Positions 1 to 9,479 are shown, counted from the first letter of the stretch. The stretch is DNA of 64,000 nucleotides from Bin55 sp965220235 (GCA_965220235.1 OZ244815.1:248001-312000), one strand, 5' to 3'. A program made the numbers and translations. Notes: generated by a model from the letters alone, not told the origin.

Positions 1-149
1 ATGAACTTCTTGGTTGGGCGGTTGTATTCGGACGAACATTGTTCGATCGGAGAGGTACGTGGCTTAGTGTTGTCGAGAGGTGGAGAGGTCGAGTTCCGCT
101 ACCGAACCCAGACATAGCTAGAAGCCGATCTGTTGTTACGCGTTGACGT

Positions 150-374
150 ATGCGAGAGATGCGTGAAATGGGCGACGAAGACACCGCACTCGAATTAGAG
201 CTTGCTTCCCTCTCACACGATGCGCGTGCTGTATTGGTGGAGGCGGGGATCTTTCCCGCGTCGCGGCCTGAATTGCCGAATCAACTAACAAAAATTGGAG
301 CTAATATGCTAGCAGCACAAGTTAGTCGCGCGTTGGACGCAAGAGAACGGCTAAAGAACGAGATGGTTGGGTGA
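150..374 (+). CDS. small hypothetical protein
   Basis: A 74-codon frame from ATG at 150, with a second in-frame ATG at 168, giving an acidic, Leu/Ala-rich, helix-prone peptide (core around LELELASLSHDARAVLVEAG). I do not recognise a family. No clear Shine-Dalgarno is seen. It sits alone upstream of the IS3 element. The amphipathic composition makes it more protein-like than the competing frames, but it could be a relic or chance frame. Confidence 0.35.
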   Translation: MREMREMGDEDTALELELASLSHDARAVLVEAGIFPASRPELPNQLTKIGANMLAAQVSRALDARERLKNEMVG

Positions 375-562
375 AGAAACTCACTGCTTTAGAGATTTTG
401 AAGCGAGTTAGAGTGAACGCGGTAGAGATTTTGGTTTTACCTTAGAGAGTTCCAGAGCTCAGATCGAAATCTGGTTAACCTTCGTACGTGATCATGCGAT
501 AGCGACGAGCACATTGAAATCGCATTTCATCGGTTGGGACTGCGCACGTTTTAGGGGACACA

Positions 563-1447
563 TTAAGTAAGAGGGTCGAAGCCATTTTCATATCTTCGCT
601 CCTCGTCATCGAGCCTGGCAAGTTGCTCCAGCTCGTTGCGGTTCAATGAAACCCGCCTTAACGGGTTATATATCTTTAGGAAGTAGCTATCGATCTTTTC
701 GATCGCTTCCTGGCGTGTTCTAAAACGACTGCGATAGACCAGTTCACGCTTCAACTGCGAGAACACACTTTCAGCGGACGCGTTGTCCGCACACGTTCGC
801 ACCCGGCCCATGCTCATGGTCAAGCCATGATGTTCGAGACAGTCCCGATACGCCTCGCTGGTGTACTGGCTGCCGTGGTCGGAATGCAGGATCGGCCGTT
901 CACCGTCGAGGCGTGACGCCACCGCCCGGTCGACCGTGGCCGTGACCAGCTCGGCGGTCTGACGTGATCCCGTTTGCCAGGCCACCACCACGCCATCGTA
1001 CAGATCTTTAATGATGCAGAGGTACACCTTGCCTTCCGCGGTCCGGACCTCGGTCAGGTCGGATACCCAGATCGTGTTCGGATCCGCTGCTGCGAAGTCG
1101 CGTTGCACGAGATCAGGGACGTCATCTGCGGTCACCCGGGCTCGCCGATGTCGGCGTTTCTTCAAGGGTACGCCCCACAGCGAAGCCTCTTTCATGAGCC
1201 GTCGTACCCGACGCTCACCGAGCCATTCATCATGCTGCGTTCGCAGGATCTCACGCATCCGACGATACCCGAAGATCCCGCCCCATTCGGCATGGATCAC
1301 ACGCATCAGCGTGCGCAAGCGACGATCCTCGAGTTCCCGTGTGGACGCGCCCCCACGTTGGCACCAGGCGTAGTACTTGCTGCGCGTCACGCCCAGGCGC
1401 TCACACATGTACGACACCGGGTAGGTGTCGTCGAGGGCCGCGATCAC
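563..1447 (-). CDS. IS3-family transposase OrfB (DDE integrase domain)
   Basis: This is the 294-aa catalytic half of an IS3-type transposase. It has an N-terminal HTH_21-like segment (around YRRMREILRTQHDEWLGERR) and then an rve integrase core with the DDE triad: D in IWVSDLTEV, D in ILHSDHGSQYTS and E in ASAESVFSQLKREL. IS3 OrfB is normally made as an OrfAB fusion by -1 frameshifting, and the frame here is open upstream of its ATG (reading VELLRLTPTDRYQ) back into the slippery region, as that model requires. Length is normal for the family, with no internal lesion. It overlaps orfA by 4 bp. Confidence 0.93.
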   Translation of the reverse strand: MIAALDDTYPVSYMCERLGVTRSKYYAWCQRGGASTRELEDRRLRTLMRVIHAEWGGIFGYRRMREILRTQHDEWLGERRVRRLMKEASLWGVPLKKRRHRRARVTADDVPDLVQRDFAAADPNTIWVSDLTEVRTAEGKVYLCIIKDLYDGVVVAWQTGSRQTAELVTATVDRAVASRLDGERPILHSDHGSQYTSEAYRDCLEHHGLTMSMGRVRTCADNASAESVFSQLKRELVYRSRFRTRQEAIEKIDSYFLKIYNPLRRVSLNRNELEQLARLDDEERRYENGFDPLT

Positions 1448-1749
1448 CTGATACCGGTCGGTTGGCGTGAGGCGAAGTAACTCGACGCCTTTTTTAAAAA
1501 GTCATTCTCGACCTTCAGCCGTCCCACTTCTTTCTCTAATTCCTCATAGGTCGGGCGCTCAGCCGACGTCGATGGTGTCGTCAACAGCTTGTGCCATCGC
1601 CATAGCGTGCCTTCGCTGACGCCGAGTTGGGCGCTCACTTCCGCCGCCGTGGCCGGCGTGTTCGTCAACAGCTGCACCGCTTCACGCTTGAATTCATCAC
1701 TGTAGCGATGACCTTGACGGCCTTTCTTTCGAGGTTCAGTCATTTGCAT
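1444..1749 (-). CDS. IS3-family transposase OrfA (HTH DNA-binding)
   Basis: A 101-aa protein with the usual IS3 OrfA plan. An HTH_Tnp_1 domain (start GRQGHRYSDEFKREAVQLL, recognition helix VSEGTLWRWHKLL) is followed by a leucine-zipper-like coiled coil (YEELEKEVGRLKVENDFLKK) thought to mediate dimerisation and end binding. Translation ends soon after the slippery sequence; ribosomes that slip by -1 would make the OrfAB transposase. It starts at ATG 1749, about 48 bp inside the IS end. Confidence 0.93.
   Translation of the reverse strand: MQMTEPRKKGRQGHRYSDEFKREAVQLLTNTPATAAEVSAQLGVSEGTLWRWHKLLTTPSTSAERPTYEELEKEVGRLKVENDFLKKASSYFASRQPTGIR
1489..1495 (-). promoter_or_regulatory. A6G slippery heptamer for -1 frameshift (orfA to orfB)
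   Basis: On the minus strand the overlap region reads TTA AAA AAG in the orfA frame, that is A-AAA-AAG, the standard slippery heptamer of IS3-family elements. After a -1 slip the ribosome would continue through GVELLRLT into OrfB. Established mechanism for the family; not tested here. Confidence 0.75.
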
Positions 1750-2068
1750 GCTCCTAAGTTAAATTCTGCAAATAAACTGTCCCCCTAAACGTGCGCATAC
1801 CCGTTTCTCATTTAATCAACAATACACCGTCGAGCTCTATCGCGAGTTTGCGACCCTCTTTTCAATAATACGAGTGAAAAGGGTGGACATTCGCCTAGCA
1901 ACGTTTCAAAATTCGATTGCACTGTAAATATCGTGAACATTCATAAAAGAAGAACCACAAGGGTAAGATGAGTAGGATGCACGAGACATTTCGCGATCGA
2001 AGTCAATCTAAGACCCTGCCGTTAGTAAGGAGTCGGACTCCCAAAACTGAGATTTGGCAGCACGCGTC

Positions 2069-2419
2069 ATGAGTCAGGAAAGTACAAAACCGGTCGTTCA
2101 GTTTCTAGAGCAGTTGCAGCTAAACGGAGGATTGACGGAAGCCGATATTGCGGACTTCACGGGAGTGTCAAAAGATACGGTGTCCCGGTGGGTCAGCGGT
2201 CAGAAGTCCCTGCACCCGCGGACTCAATTAATCATGTCGGATTTGTCATACGTAGTAATGCGACTCGGGGCATACCACACACGCGAGGAAGTGCGAGCTT
2301 GGTTATACGCTGGCCATCCACAGCTCAACGGGGAACGTGTTATCGACGTGATTCATGACCACGGGACAGAATCTGTGATCGCAATACTTGATCGATTGGA
2401 TGCTGACGCATACGTCTAG
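2069..2419 (+). CDS. Xre/MbcA/ParS-type antitoxin
   Basis: A 116-aa protein with a Cro/C1-type HTH (LTEADIADFTGVSKDTVSRWVSG) followed by the C-terminal toxin-binding domain of the Xre/MbcA/ParS family (DUF2384; reads EEVRAWLYAGHPQLNGER then VIDVIHDHG and a final L..LDADAYV). In known pairs this protein represses its operon and neutralises a RES-domain NAD+-degrading toxin encoded next to it. I chose ATG 2069 over an in-frame TTG at 2054. The ORF is intact. The frame 2 bp downstream looks like the start of a RES toxin but is cut short, so this antitoxin is probably orphaned. Family call is strong; toxin partner is inference. Confidence 0.75.
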   Translation: MSQESTKPVVQFLEQLQLNGGLTEADIADFTGVSKDTVSRWVSGQKSLHPRTQLIMSDLSYVVMRLGAYHTREEVRAWLYAGHPQLNGERVIDVIHDHGTESVIAILDRLDADAYV

Positions 2420-2421
2420 CG

Positions 2422-2583
2422 ATGGTTAGAAACAAGCACGTCACTCGTAGGCAGATTCGAGACCAATCATTACTGAACGTGCTTGAGAGGGTACCTCAAC
2501 CGGAATATGGAGCAGACCTATGGTGGTCCATGCGAATAGGTCTAGATCCGTTTGTTTGCGCGCACCGATATCGCCCTTCGTAG
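2422..2583 (+). pseudogene. truncated RES-domain toxin (N-terminal remnant)
   Basis: A 53-codon frame starting 2 bp after the antitoxin stop. Its middle reads DLWWSMRIGLDPFVC, resembling the N-terminal signature of RES-family NAD+ phosphorylase toxins (W-R-x-x-R-x-G-x-D-P-x-x-C). The following GRW segment and the catalytic core are missing: the frame stops at TAG 2581 and no other frame in the 58 bp before the next gene supplies them. Position, orientation and spacing fit the Xre-RES operon layout. With only about 50 residues the family call is tentative. Confidence 0.5.
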
Positions 2584-2641
2584 TTCACTTAGTGAGTTCA
2601 TTCCTAGTCTCGAATGCAAGCATTTCGTTTAGATCGAGAGA

Positions 2642-5600
2642 TTGATGTCAACCGGACGTTGGAACGACAATAAAGCGACTAGGCGAAGGCTAGCGCAACG
2701 TCCCTATCCCCGGATGGTCTCTCTAGATCTGGAAGGTAAGACGAACATATCTGCGATTGGTGCGGTCCGAACGGACAATACAAGCACCTTCGCATGGAAA
2801 GGACGGCCCGGCGAACTGCGGCAGGCGTTAACTGAATTAGACTCGTTCGTTGAAGGTGCGAATTGCTTGGTCGGTCACAATGTCCTCGAACATGATCTTC
2901 CCCTACTAGCCAAGCATGCACCGGATCTAAACCTCTTGCGACTTCCAGCTATTGATACGCTCTACCTCAGCCCTCTTGTTCGCCCCGCAAATCCCTACCA
3001 TCATCTAGTCAAACAATACAAGGATCCAGGATTAGCGAGATCACAATCAAATGACCCCCTTCTTGATGCTGAACTAACCCTCGAGCTACTTGCTGACATT
3101 CTTGACGAGTTAGAGGCAAAAGAACCTGACCTTCTCGCCGCTTGGCATGCGCTCCTCGCTTTTGAATTACCAAATCGCGCTTTCGATGGGTTATTTAGGC
3201 GAATTCGCGGTGTGAATACCGCGCCTCAGATCGGGGAAGTGATCGCAGTCATCGAGAACCGCCTAGCGGATCGCGGCTGTCTAAATAATGCCAAAGTGAT
3301 CGCGCAGGGGGCGGTTGAACACGCGCTCCCATTAACTTATCTCCTGGCTTGGTTACCGGTCTCTGGCGGCAACTCAATCATTCCGCCATATGTCGAGCAT
3401 CGCTTTCGTCCAAGCATCCTTGCCGATCGGTTACGGGACACTCATTGTGGCGAGAGAGATTGCAAGTGGTGCTCGGAACATCTCGACATCACTGCGGCGC
3501 TAAAACGTTGGTTCGGTCATGATGAGTTTCGTGCTCTTCCTGCAAACGCGGACGGCAAGAGTCTTCAACGGGACATTACCGAAAAACACGTGGGTCGGAA
3601 GCACGTGCTCGGGATTCTGCCGACGGGTAGTGGGAAGTCACTCTGTTATCAGCTGCCAGCGCTGATGCGCTACGAAGCTACTGGCGGATTGACAGTGGTG
3701 ATCTCGCCATTAGTGGCACTAATGGGTGATCAGGTCGCCGCGATGCAAAGAAACGGCATCCATTGCGCCACCACGATCAACGGCTTAATCTCTTGGGCAG
3801 AGCGTTCTAAGGCGCTCGACGATATCCGCCTAGGCGATACGGGGATCGTTCTCGTTGCGCCAGAACAGCTACGCAACCGTTCGTTCCGCAATGCCCTGGC
3901 AGGGCGTCGGGTCGTAGCTTGGGTACTAGATGAAGCTCATTGTCTGTCAAAGTGGGGTCACGACTTTCGTCCGGACTACCGCTACGTTGCACGATACATC
4001 AAAGAGCATCACGCGGAACATCCAGCCCCCGTTCTTTGCCTTACGGCAACCGCGAAGAAGGATGTCATAGAAGAGATCAGCTCATATTTCAAAGAGTCGC
4101 TAAATGCTCATTTGGAAGTTGTCGATGGCGGTTCTGAGCGAACGAATCTGGAGTTTGTGGTCTCGCGGACCACAGATGCACAGCGTAACGAGCATATTCA
4201 TCAAGCGATTGCAGACGCACTCAAACAGGTAAGTTCAGGCGGTGCAATCGTCTACTGCGCGACGAAGCGTAGTGCAGAGGAAACATCCGAATCGCTCGCC
4301 CAGCGCGGCGTGAGTGCTCGTCACTTTCACTCCGGCGTATTGCCAGAAGAAAAACGCGAGATCCAGACCGCGTTTCATGACGGTGTGATCGACGCGGTCG
4401 TAGCTACGAATGCGTTCGGGATGGGCATCGATAAACCCGACGTCCGCACGGTGATTCACGCGGAGATTCCCGGATCGCTCGAGAACTACCTTCAGGAAGC
4501 AGGCCGAGCGGGAAGAGACGGTGCGCCGGCGCGGTGTTTACTCCTCTTCGCGGAAGAAGACCCTGAGAAGCAATTCTCACTCACTGCGCGGTCTCGCCTA
4601 GAGCAAAGAGATATCCAGGCGGTGCTACGCGCGGTTCGAAGACTCGATTCTCAACGCAGTAGACATAGCGAAGACAGAGAGGAAGCGGTTGTCGCGACGA
4701 GCGGCGAAGTCCTTATTGAGGACACAGACGGCGAGTTCGAACGGGATTCTGCCACCGACGATGATCGGGTGCGTACGGCCATCGCGTGGTTGGAAGACGC
4801 GAAACTAATGACGCGGGACGAGAACCGCACCTCGGTATTTCCTTCATCCCTCCGTGAGAGGAGTGTCGATCAAGCGCGGAAGCGCATTGCACAAGAAGGC
4901 AAGCGACTCGGCATACAACACGACGCACGATTAAGAATGGTTGACGTTGTTCAAAGGCTTGCACAGGCTGACCCGGATCAGGGAATTACTACCGATGAAC
5001 TGATGAACGAATGTGGGTGCTCGCTTCCTCAGCTTCGAAGCGTCTTCAGCGCACTTGAGACACTAGGGATCGCAAGCAATGACATCGGAATCACGGTGTA
5101 TGTCCATGAAGGTGTGGAGAACAGCTCACAGCGCCGTTTAGACGGAGCGCAAACTCTAGAAAACGCCATGATTGCTGCACTGCGTGAGGAAGCCCCAGAT
5201 CAGGAGGTCGACGAGTGGACGACCTTGGGATTACGCTCGCTATCGCAGCATTTACGTGAGCAAGGTATCGAGGATCCGATGCCAGAACGTCTCGTGCGAT
5301 TGCTTCGAAGCATCGCCGCCGACGGCAGAGATGAGCCTGATGCAAAGCGGAGCATGGAGTTCCGTAAACGTGACCTTGATGCAGTTAACGTACGACTACG
5401 CCGAAATTGGGACAAAATCGAACGGATCGCGCGACTCCGCCGCGAAGGTGCAGAACGACTCCTAACTCATTTTCGAAGCAAACTAAAGTCCGGTGTCCGT
5501 GGCGCGGACCTACTTGTCGAATCGACGTACGGTCAGCTTGAGCATTGCATCAGAGCGGATGTCGTACTTACAGGAGAATTGAAGCAACGCAATGCGCAGG

Positions 5601-5998
5601 CGTTGGTCGATCGAGCCCTTTTATGGATGCACGAGCAAGGGGTCATCACGCTCAATCGAGGCATGACTGTATTCCGTCCTGCCATGACACTAAAGGTCAA
5701 GCGCGACGGCAGTAGGTTCACGCAGACCGATTTTGAGCCGCTACAGCAGCACTATTTAGAAAAGACGGCGCAAGTTCACGTGGTTGCTGAGTTCGCCCGA
5801 TTAGGTATGGGAGATATAGAACTCGCGTTACGACTTGCCAAGGATTACTTCGAACTGGACAACGAAGCGTTTATCGAAAAGTGGTTCAAGGGGCAAGAAC
5901 GATCCATGCGGCGGGAGACGCTACCCACCCACTACGACGAGATTGTGACGCAATTGGGGAATCGGGTACAGGAACAGATCGTCGCGGACGAGAGGTAA
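2642..5998 (+). CDS. DEDD exonuclease-RecQ helicase (N-terminal part of a broken exonuclease-RecQ-UvrD fusion)
   Basis: 1118 aa. Residues about 20-165 look like a DEDD 3'-5' exonuclease (SLDLEG, GHNVLEHD, NDPLLDAEL; the histidine of classical DEDDh enzymes is not evident). Residues about 300-680 are a RecQ-type SF2 helicase: Walker A LPTGSGKSLCYQLPA near residue 325, DEAH box VLDEAHC near 430, CLTATA, and motif VI QEAGRAGRDGAPAR near 617. The last residues, IVTQLGNRVQEQIVADER, are not a natural end: they are the Q-motif that normally starts a UvrD helicase. The TAA at 5996-5998 is in frame with the UvrD half, so this looks like one ~1739-aa DNA-repair or defence helicase split by a nonsense codon. 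If translation ends here, exonuclease and RecQ activity could survive. Confidence 0.9.
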   Translation: MMSTGRWNDNKATRRRLAQRPYPRMVSLDLEGKTNISAIGAVRTDNTSTFAWKGRPGELRQALTELDSFVEGANCLVGHNVLEHDLPLLAKHAPDLNLLRLPAIDTLYLSPLVRPANPYHHLVKQYKDPGLARSQSNDPLLDAELTLELLADILDELEAKEPDLLAAWHALLAFELPNRAFDGLFRRIRGVNTAPQIGEVIAVIENRLADRGCLNNAKVIAQGAVEHALPLTYLLAWLPVSGGNSIIPPYVEHRFRPSILADRLRDTHCGERDCKWCSEHLDITAALKRWFGHDEFRALPANADGKSLQRDITEKHVGRKHVLGILPTGSGKSLCYQLPALMRYEATGGLTVVISPLVALMGDQVAAMQRNGIHCATTINGLISWAERSKALDDIRLGDTGIVLVAPEQLRNRSFRNALAGRRVVAWVLDEAHCLSKWGHDFRPDYRYVARYIKEHHAEHPAPVLCLTATAKKDVIEEISSYFKESLNAHLEVVDGGSERTNLEFVVSRTTDAQRNEHIHQAIADALKQVSSGGAIVYCATKRSAEETSESLAQRGVSARHFHSGVLPEEKREIQTAFHDGVIDAVVATNAFGMGIDKPDVRTVIHAEIPGSLENYLQEAGRAGRDGAPARCLLLFAEEDPEKQFSLTARSRLEQRDIQAVLRAVRRLDSQRSRHSEDREEAVVATSGEVLIEDTDGEFERDSATDDDRVRTAIAWLEDAKLMTRDENRTSVFPSSLRERSVDQARKRIAQEGKRLGIQHDARLRMVDVVQRLAQADPDQGITTDELMNECGCSLPQLRSVFSALETLGIASNDIGITVYVHEGVENSSQRRLDGAQTLENAMIAALREEAPDQEVDEWTTLGLRSLSQHLREQGIEDPMPERLVRLLRSIAADGRDEPDAKRSMEFRKRDLDAVNVRLRRNWDKIERIARLRREGAERLLTHFRSKLKSGVRGADLLVESTYGQLEHCIRADVVLTGELKQRNAQALVDRALLWMHEQGVITLNRGMTVFRPAMTLKVKRDGSRFTQTDFEPLQQHYLEKTAQVHVVAEFARLGMGDIELALRLAKDYFELDNEAFIEKWFKGQERSMRRETLPTHYDEIVTQLGNRVQEQIVADER

Positions 5999-7861
5999 CG
6001 CACCAACGTACTGGTACTAGCAGGACCGGGTTCTGGGAAGACTCGCGTGCTCGTGCATCGTATCGCGTATTTGATCCGAGTCCGGCGTGAGTCTGCAGAC
6101 CGAATCCTGGCGCTGACCTACAACCGACATGCGGCGGTGCAAGTTCGTCGACGCCTACAAGATCTGGTGGGTGCCGATGCCCGTCGAGTCAACGTCATGA
6201 CTTGCCATGCACTCGCACTTCGTATCTTGGGCATTTCATTTGCGGACGCGGCAAATGAGCCGAGTGATGGGGTTTTTGATGAGATTCTTCGGCAAGCGAC
6301 AGAATTGCTTCGCGCGGACGGCGAGACTTCGACATACGTAAGTCGCGAGCAAATGATTGGGCGATTAACCTGGATTCTCGTCGACGAGTACCAGGACATA
6401 GGGGAAGAGGAATTTGAGTTCATTTCAGCCTTGACCGGTCGAACGCTTGCCGAGGAAGATTCGAGACTAAATCTCTTCGCTGTCGGTGACGACGATCAGA
6501 ACGTATACAGCTGGAAAGGCGCGTCGGTCGAGTACATTCGTCGTTTTCAACAGGACTACAAAGCAAGTCTCGGTTATCTTGTAGAGAACTATCGATCGTC
6601 TGCGAACATCATCGACGCCGCGAGTCGATGCATTGATGTCACGAAGGATCGGCTCAAGCGAGAACAAACGTTGCGGATCGACACGGGTAGGGAAAGCCAC
6701 TCCCCAGGTGGAACTTGGCAAGCCGTCGACCCACTTGCGAACGGGCAAGTACAGATACTAGACGTCAAGGGAGGTCAGTTGAGTCAAGCCGTCGCTGCGA
6801 TAGACGAACTAGGTCGCCTTGCGAACTTGGATGGCGATTGGCGATGGGACCGTTGTGCAGTTATCGCGCGGAATTGGCGTGACCTTGACGGTGTGGGATC
6901 CGTGTGCCGGGCGCGTGGTATTCCTTTCCAGATCGGTAATGAGGAACTCGGGTCCTTCTGGCGCGTAAGAGAGACCCAGGTATTTCTCAAGACACTTGAA
7001 GCCACTGGTCCGACAGTCGCGGTAGCGTATCTCAAAACGCTCCTCCCTTCTGAGGACGCGAATCCTTGGAATCAACTCCTCTCTCAAGCGGTGGATGAGC
7101 TGTTGCTTGAGGAGAAAGACGCGTCGATACTGTCAGTTAGTTACGTGAAGAACTGGCTAGGTGAGTGGAGTCATGAGATTCGGAGAAGGCAACAGGGGTT
7201 GCTTCTGACTACCGCGCATAGTGCGAAAGGTCTCGGGTTCGATCACGTTGCGATTTTGGACGGTAAATGGAACAGCGGCAACGCCGCCGAAGACGCTTAT
7301 GCACCAACACGCCTCTTCTATGTCTCGATGACACGAGCAAAACAGACCCTCCTCCTACTGTCATTGAAGGACTCTGATCAATTCGACTATGGCGACAACC
7401 CACTTAGAGCGTATGCCAGTCAGCGATCACAGGCTCTATTTACTCCGCTCGCCGGCGCAGCAAGCGTCTTACGACGGGACGCACCGGACGTCGATGTATC
7501 GCATGAGCGGTACGCAGAACGATTCGAGACCTGCACGATGGAAGATGTCTGGATGGACTACGCGGGTCGGCGTGTCCCAGAGAGCACAGTGCATCAAGCG
7601 ATATCGGCACTGAGTTTCGGCGATGAACTTTCATTAGAGCAATCCGACGGTCGCTGGGAATTACGGGATCACACTGGATGTGCTGTTGGACGCATGGCAC
7701 AGAACTGGAGTGATTCAGCAGACGGGAAAGTGATTAGCGCCTCGGTGCATGGGATATTCACTCGTTGGGCGAGTGACGTGAAGAACGAAACATACGCGGA
7801 AAGAGTGGAAACAGACAGTTGGGAAGTTGTGGTTCCGCAACTACGAATTTCGTCGGATTAA
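5999..7861 (+). CDS. UvrD/Rep-type helicase (C-terminal part of the same broken fusion)
   Basis: 620 codons open from the TAA at 5996, in the same frame as the RecQ part. SF1 helicase motifs in order: Walker A LAGPGSGKTRVL (6017-6049), Ia LTYNRHAA, Walker B VDEYQDI, motif III VGDDDQNVYSWKGA, motif IV ENYRSS, motif V TTAHSAKGLGFDHV, motif VI LFYVSMTRAK. The first conventional start codon is GTG 6047, which lies after Walker A; a protein started there could not bind ATP in the normal way. There is no Shine-Dalgarno and no ATG, GTG or TTG between the stop and Walker A. This argues that the segment was translated as part of the upstream protein and now depends on readthrough or is silent. Confidence 0.88.
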   Translation, partial: RTNVLVLAGPGSGKTRVLVHRIAYLIRVRRESADRILALTYNRHAAVQVRRRLQDLVGADARRVNVMTCHALALRILGISFADAANEPSDGVFDEILRQATELLRADGETSTYVSREQMIGRLTWILVDEYQDIGEEEFEFISALTGRTLAEEDSRLNLFAVGDDDQNVYSWKGASVEYIRRFQQDYKASLGYLVENYRSSANIIDAASRCIDVTKDRLKREQTLRIDTGRESHSPGGTWQAVDPLANGQVQILDVKGGQLSQAVAAIDELGRLANLDGDWRWDRCAVIARNWRDLDGVGSVCRARGIPFQIGNEELGSFWRVRETQVFLKTLEATGPTVAVAYLKTLLPSEDANPWNQLLSQAVDELLLEEKDASILSVSYVKNWLGEWSHEIRRRQQGLLLTTAHSAKGLGFDHVAILDGKWNSGNAAEDAYAPTRLFYVSMTRAKQTLLLLSLKDSDQFDYGDNPLRAYASQRSQALFTPLAGAASVLRRDAPDVDVSHERYAERFETCTMEDVWMDYAGRRVPESTVHQAISALSFGDELSLEQSDGRWELRDHTGCAVGRMAQNWSDSADGKVISASVHGIFTRWASDVKNETYAERVETDSWEVVVPQLRISSD

Positions 7862-8119
7862 TTACGTAGAACGCGAACTGATTGATGTCTAGCGTCAAGG
7901 GTATTTGTTGAGTTTCGTTCGCTTCGTATTGCCTTTCGAGGTTCACGGACGGATCGCCACTTAGAACCAATGCTCCGACTTAAAGAGATTGTTCAGAAAG
8001 TAGATTGGCGAAACAGTGTCGTACTACAGCTGAGGAAACACGCGACGCGAAGCCAACAACACCGAGCGTTTTGTTTTGCCGTTAGAATCTCGCAAAAACG
8101 AAGTCGGACCACTTAATCG

Positions 8120-8692
8120 ATGCAGGAACCAACATCGCGTCTCAGAATTAGCCTTGCTGGAGTATCTCCGCAGGTTTGGCGACGCGTCGAAGTGCCATTA
8201 ACAACGACGCTGGGTGAACTTCATCTGGTCATTCAGGTTGTCATGGGTTGGTGGGACTACCACCTTTATAAATTTCAAGTAGGCGGTATAAGATACGGTC
8301 GCCCTTCGCCTGAGGATTACGATGAAATAAAGGACGACAAGGTTGTTTCTCTGGAATCACTCATCGATCAGAACATTTCACAATTTAGCTATGTTTATGA
8401 CTTCGGTGACTATTGGGAGCATAAGATAGAAATAGGACCGAAGAGGATTGGTGCAGCCGATATAGACTATCCTGTGTTCCTCGGAGGCAAAAACACTCGC
8501 CCGCCAGAAGATGTGGGCGGCCCGTTTGGATACAAAGACTATTTAACAGCTATTTCTGACCCGAATCACGAAGATCATAAGTCTATGGTTGAGTGGAACG
8601 GCGAAGGTTTTGACCCGAGTTTCCTGAATGAAGCGTTCATTAACGTACAACTTCATCTCTTCAGTAAATTAAGAAAATTACTATCCCGATAG
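8120..8692 (+). CDS. plasmid pRiA4b ORF-3 family protein
   Basis: 190 aa. The opening RISLAGVSPQVWRRVEVP, then LGELHLVIQVVMGW, YVYDFGDYWEHKIEI and a closing region with WNGEGFDPSFLNEAFIN are the signature blocks of the pRiA4b Orf3-like (IS1096 TnpR-associated) family, whose biochemical role is unknown and which often occurs near mobile elements. Full length for the family with no lesion. It stands alone, about 260 bp after the UvrD frame, in the same direction. Confidence 0.85.
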   Translation: MQEPTSRLRISLAGVSPQVWRRVEVPLTTTLGELHLVIQVVMGWWDYHLYKFQVGGIRYGRPSPEDYDEIKDDKVVSLESLIDQNISQFSYVYDFGDYWEHKIEIGPKRIGAADIDYPVFLGGKNTRPPEDVGGPFGYKDYLTAISDPNHEDHKSMVEWNGEGFDPSFLNEAFINVQLHLFSKLRKLLSR

Positions 8693-8803
8693 AGTCTTTG
8701 CGGAAGCCCTCGGTACTCTGATCTGAGACTTACATTTGCATCAATTCAATCGGCGAGAATCTAGTAAATTACATACAAATCAAAAGGTTCAGTTCAGGAT
8801 GTT

Positions 8804-9028
8804 CTACTTCGTTAGTTCGATAGAACCAATACCCTCTAGTTGGTGCATTTGTAGCAATTTATTACAAAAGGCCGCTAGGTCTTCACACCGAAAAGGCAAC
8901 GATAGACACACTTCCTCACTCAGCGAAATACGAAGGACAATTTCAGAGTCGATCGATGGGTCAGAGAGCACTCGAATGTGTAGCAAATTTTGTTCATCAA
9001 TGGCTACGTGATCAACCCGCACGGTCAT
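8804..9028 (-). CDS. small hypothetical protein
   Basis: A 74-aa frame with alternating hydrophobic and charged residues (TVRVDHVAIDEQNLLHIRVL then EIVLRISLSEEV), suggesting a small beta-rich domain ending in a helix (CEDLAAFCNKLLQMHQL). No family recognised. ATG at 9028; the upstream GAGAA is at best a weak ribosome site. The plus-strand frames over the same bases are Arg/Ser-rich and less protein-like. Confidence 0.45.
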   Translation of the reverse strand: MTVRVDHVAIDEQNLLHIRVLSDPSIDSEIVLRISLSEEVCLSLPFRCEDLAAFCNKLLQMHQLEGIGSIELTK

Positions 9029-9479
9029 AGCTGTTTCTCAGAGACTGATTGTAATATCCTAACAAAAGACAACTGAGGTCGCTAGATTTCTTGTGTAGAG
9101 CGTCGCTTCCACTTCCCCAACTGCTCTCGATATCTAGTAAATGTCATGACAAATTGGGAATTTGTCGGGACGAAGTCCTTCGGACTATGGAGCGCGATTG
9201 AATCGGATTTCTCAATCTCAAATTCGACGCGAAGTTACACAATTCGATTTTTTACCTGTTTATTTGAGGTAGGGATGTTCTCGAAGAACTTTCGAATGAA
9301 ATTAAGAGAGATTGATTGGGATAGTGGGTCGAGACGTAGGGAAAATGGTGAAATCGGGTTCTCTCAAAAATCAAGCACAGAGTCCGTAGATATCTGACAG
9401 CTAAGTGCGTAGACAGAGGAGATCGCCAATTACCCCTCTCTGAAGGTTTCGGAGTTTTTTCGGGTCGATTGTCTTCATC

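Larger units (their letters stand above)
541..1797 (-). mobile_element. intact IS3-family insertion sequence
   Basis: A 1257-bp element with matched ends: TGCGCACGTTTTAGGGGACA reads inward from 541 and TGCGCACGTTTAGGGGGACA reads inward from 1797 on the opposite strand. It encodes overlapping orfA and orfB on the minus strand. Both frames are open, all three DDE residues are visible, and a canonical A6G slippery site lies in the overlap, so it may still be mobile. I see no convincing direct repeat beyond a 2-3 bp match. The exact ends may lie a few bases further in, since the TGCGCACG part could belong to the target. Confidence 0.85.

Noticed and set aside
974..1480. Plus-strand ORFs of 120-168 codons across the IS3 element
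   Set aside because: Antisense to an intact transposase and rich in Arg/Ser/His with no family features.
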